Assembly: GCA_012295275.1 (NCBI GenBank)
Contig: CM022677.1
Location: 5,209,597 to 5,273,596, forward strand
Length of the DNA: 64,000 nt
Source: Chrysomallon squamiferum
Taxonomy: Eukaryota; Mollusca; Gastropoda; Neomphalida; Peltospiridae
Direction: 5' to 3'
A program made the position numbers and the translations under genes. How positions within the stretch are numbered: position 1 is the first letter of the stretch; each line of letters opens with the position of its first letter. Under the pieces are notes generated by a model. The model was not told where the DNA came from and searched no databases. It saw only the letters and a program-made list of their open reading frames with translations. Below are positions 61,865 to 64,000 of this stretch, piece after piece.

Positions 61865-62661
61865 TTACAATATGTAGAATCTACATAAGCAGAAAATAAT
61901 GTTTTAACAATAGTAATAATATCAACAGCTGTAGTAGTAGTTGTAGAAACACTAGCAATAGAACTAGTAGTAACAGTGGTTCTGTTGTTTGTAGTAGTTG
62001 ACAGCACTAGTAGTAGTTTTAGTGTTAGTAACAGTAGTAGTTGTAGTAGTAGTAGTAGTAACAGCAGCAGCAGAATTTGTAGTTGTGCTATTATTGGAAT
62101 TAGTAATAATTTTAGTATTAATAGTACTAGTAGTAGTAATAGTGGTAATGGTTGTAATACTAGACACAATTCACTGGCTTGTACAGACTATTTGACAGGA
62201 TAGTACATACCACAGCCTATAACATACTAGACACAATTCACTGGCTTGTACAATCACACTCTTTGATAGGATAGTAGATACCACAGCCTATAACATACTA
62301 GACACAATTCACTGGCTTGTACAATCACACTCTTTGATAGGATAGTAGATACCACAGCCTATAACATACTAGACACATTTCACTGGCTTGTACAGACTCT
62401 TTAACAGGATAGTACATACCACAGCCTCTAACATACTAGACATTTTCACTGGCTTGTACACACTCTTTGACAGGATAGTACATACCACTGCCTCTAACAT
62501 ACTAGACACATTTCACTGGCTTGTACAGTAACACTCTTTGACAGGATAGTACATACCACTGCCTCTAAGATACTTGACATGGTGCACTGAATGGAATATA
62601 TGTACTCACTGACAGGATAGCACATAGCACAGCCTTTAATATAGCAGACATTATTCACTTG
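58728..62661 (-). CDS. Unrecognised multi-exon gene, probably extracellular
   Basis: Seven minus-strand exons have AG/GT borders: 62610-62661, 61669-61782, 61353-61421, 60648-60887, 59985-60076, 59251-59354 and 58728-58821. The first five introns are all phase 1 and the sixth is phase 0. Readable pieces in order are QVNNVCYIKGCAMCYPV, GITKLCTQFLPDVFNHPK, DVPESKPDTSFLQELSLNSN, VYGIDEADGLTKKLSTEK with MFGRLPLLMSLTQEATINLD, MLGNMMHWPAILTDKG, SCARTVYAFNLSGNASIQKP with EPLFDMEADC, and AKIFGQPMIVSRTNIKVDD. Exon 5 needs one extra base after CTT (about 60025) to stay in frame. Uniform phase 1 and spaced cysteines suggest an extracellular protein. The LPLLMSLTQEATINLD stretch faintly recalls the beta-sheet part of large lipid-transfer proteins; that is a guess. 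Confidence 0.55.
59549..59618. repeat. (CT)n(CA)n compound microsatellite
   Basis: Intronic or downstream of exon 6 of the minus-strand gene. It explains the SLSLSL open frames. Confidence 0.95.
60424..60456. repeat. (CA)n microsatellite
   Basis: About 15 units in an intron of the minus-strand gene. A related CA tract is at 59850-59878. At 60538-60568 a (CTAT)n tract runs directly into (GATA)n, forming a perfect short hairpin. Confidence 0.9.
60648..60887 (-). CDS. Largest exon of the unrecognised minus-strand gene
   Basis: 240 bp with no stop, 80 codons, phase 1 at both ends. The acceptor TTTTATCGAG is weaker than usual and the donor is GTCAGT. The composition is clearly protein-like (ASLVYGIDEADGLTKKL, then KFTNLKYINLIKAELN, then GFRTAGTDAVKAIC). 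This is the best query for finding homologues. Confidence 0.6.
61222..61292. repeat. (AG)n microsatellite
   Basis: About 35 AG units in an intron. A second (AG)n tract of about 36 units lies at 61558-61632. Confidence 0.95.
61806..62160. repeat. (AAT)n and degenerate (TAG)n tracts
   Basis: About 19 AAT units at 61808-61864, then 230 bp of TAG/TAA-rich degenerate triplet repeat. Triplet periodicity opens several Leu-, Ser- and Val-rich frames on both strands that are not genes. Confidence 0.9.
62163..62660. repeat. 66-71 bp tandem array derived from an exon
   Basis: About seven units begin near 62163, 62228, 62298, 62368, 62436, 62503 and 62574. Each contains CACTGGCTTGTACA, GACAGGATAGTACATACCAC and GCCTCTAACATACTAGACA. 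The last, most diverged unit is the splice-bounded exon 62610-62661. Only that unit keeps the GTGAGT donor; the others have AAAGAGTG at the matching place. Confidence 0.9.
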
Positions 62662-62689
62662 CTGGAAAAAAAAATAGATAGTGCTGTGT

Positions 62690-63700
62690 TCCACTGCCTC
62701 TGGATCCCAAACTGACATGGTTAAGCTGAATGGACCATATATCCAGCCCCACACATGACAGGAATTAAAAAAAATAAAATGTTTTTGTTTCTGTAATGTT
62801 TTCAAATGACGTTACTTTTCAGAATGTAAACCTTTGTTCACATTCAATATGGAAAAATAAACAAAATCCTTTTTTTTTTTGTTGTTTTCAGTCTAAATTA
62901 ATATGTCTTTAAATAAAACTGGGATGGATCCCAAACTTTACTGCTTTGAATTATTATTTGTTAAATAAAATCTTGAAATTCAACACCTGGTTATTGGCTT
63001 TAGATTTATATTCCATTCTAGTCCAATGTAAACAACAGAAACTTTTTTTTTTTTTCCACACATTTTTTAAGATTTACATCCCTGCTATCAATTTATATTT
63101 TTTTTTCTTTGTTCCAAAAAAATACCTGAAAAAGTGAAGTTTCAGACCCTAGCAGCAGCCATTTTCTTTTCACTATGAAATATCACATATGAAGTTGATC
63201 TAGATTACCTCCCCTGAACTATTTCAGAGACCCTTGTTGTGAGAACTAGGTCAGATTTAGATAATAGCTATTTTCTAAGTTTAATTGAATGCTCAGTTGT
63301 GGAATGTGAAGTGGAAATTGCTTACCAGACTGGGTCATGTAACATTTGACTCGGAGCAATTGCAGACAAAATGGCTCTTATGAAGTCATCTACACAGAAA
63401 GTCAAGCAATTTTTAAAAAAACACCTCTAGTTTATGCAAGCAAACAAAGCAACATTGCAGCAAGAATCAACACTGAATCTGACTGTTTGTCAGCCACCTT
63501 AGTCTTTGTCTACTTTGGAACCTTCGATATCAGAACCTTTTGTTTTGGGAATAAAACTCACACAATTCAGACGTGGAACATGTGACTGTGTACTTGTTGC
63601 TGAGTGTTTGAAGTTTTCAAGCAAGAATGAGAAACATGTTTTTCTTCTTGTTTTTGCATTTACTGCTTTTCAGTTTGAATGCAACATTACTTGTGTACAG
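62690..63700. other. Less AT-rich unique sequence, nothing firm
   Basis: A minus-strand stretch at about 62690-62770 (VWGWIYGPFSLTMSVWDPEA) looks coding-like and could be a further 5' exon of the minus-strand gene, but no donor was found. 63170-63700 is more GC-balanced, with no recognised product. Confidence 0.35.
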
Positions 63701-63721
63701 TCTTAAGTATTAGAGAACATA

Positions 63722-63790
63722 CAACTGGTTTATACAGGTTCATAGTGGTTCAAACTGGTTCATAGTGGTTCAAACTGGTTCATAGTGAAA
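63722..63790. repeat. 20-22 bp tandem repeat
   Basis: About three copies of GGTTCATAGTGGTTCAAACT. Confidence 0.9.
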
Positions 63791-64000
63791 CACTCAGCAG
63801 CCAGTCAAAGTCAGTTCTCAGACAGTGAAATGTTATTTTATAGTCAGGAAGACATAGGAGATGTTCAGGAAATGTCTGTACCAAAAAAAAAAATTACTCT
63901 TTACATCTTCTTTTCTTATGAAAACAAGGCAGAACATTAAAAATATAGTTTTAATAGTGACAGAATTTTATTATATTAAATACCAAGATTAATTATTTAC

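Noticed and set aside
61708-62169. Leu/Thr-rich 153-codon frame
   Set aside because: Reading of AAT and TAG triplet repeats; several frames on both strands are open at once.

Overview
This is a eukaryotic, almost certainly metazoan, nuclear window. It is AT-rich, full of di- and trinucleotide microsatellites, has GT-AG introns, and carries decayed LINE, piggyBac and MITE sequence. The recognisable proteins are an ERBB/EGFR-type receptor tyrosine kinase, a collagen prolyl 4-hydroxylase alpha subunit, and a RING/coiled-coil/NHL (TRIM-like) protein. The repeat style suggests a marine invertebrate, perhaps a mollusc; that is inference. No bacterial-type operons, CRISPR, tRNA or rRNA were seen.

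Layout. 1-1000: a third, diverged copy of part of the later inverted repeat, then a good exon of an unknown gene. 1000-5000: a dead piggyBac transposase, three coding-phase minisatellites and a dead LINE (endonuclease and ORF1 remnants), all minus strand. 5000-10500: non-coding, with an eight-unit tandem array. 10636-12588: a two-exon TRIM/NHL-like gene with several frame breaks (plus strand). 12600-17700: mostly simple repeats with two weak exon candidates. 17708-21720: exons of an ERBB-like kinase on the minus strand with vertebrate-like exon borders but three in-frame TGA codons, a bad donor site and no DFG exon; it looks like an unprocessed pseudogene. 22260-23600: hAT-like and Tigger-like non-autonomous transposon remnants.

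The main structure is a very large inverted repeat centred on a 200-base N gap (39561-39760). The left arm is about 26020-39513 and the right arm about 39761-54755. Each arm holds, from the centre outward: a roughly 2.8 kb DNA transposon with about 0.6 kb inverted repeats and an ATAG target duplication; exon remnants of an unknown gene; a direct repeat; a 42-bp minisatellite; a prolyl 4-hydroxylase alpha copy; and a partial second direct repeat. The arms differ by clean events: an 879-bp MITE with a perfect empty site in the other arm, a 2.1 kb deletion at a TGCA microhomology, different minisatellite copy numbers, and scattered substitutions. This is either a real, old, independently decaying palindrome or two divergent haplotypes joined head to head at an assembly gap.

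55500-64000: mostly repeats, plus a well-supported multi-exon gene on the minus strand (58728-62661). Its first five introns are all phase 1, as is common in extracellular proteins. I could not name its product. One of its exons has spawned an adjacent 66-71 bp tandem array.
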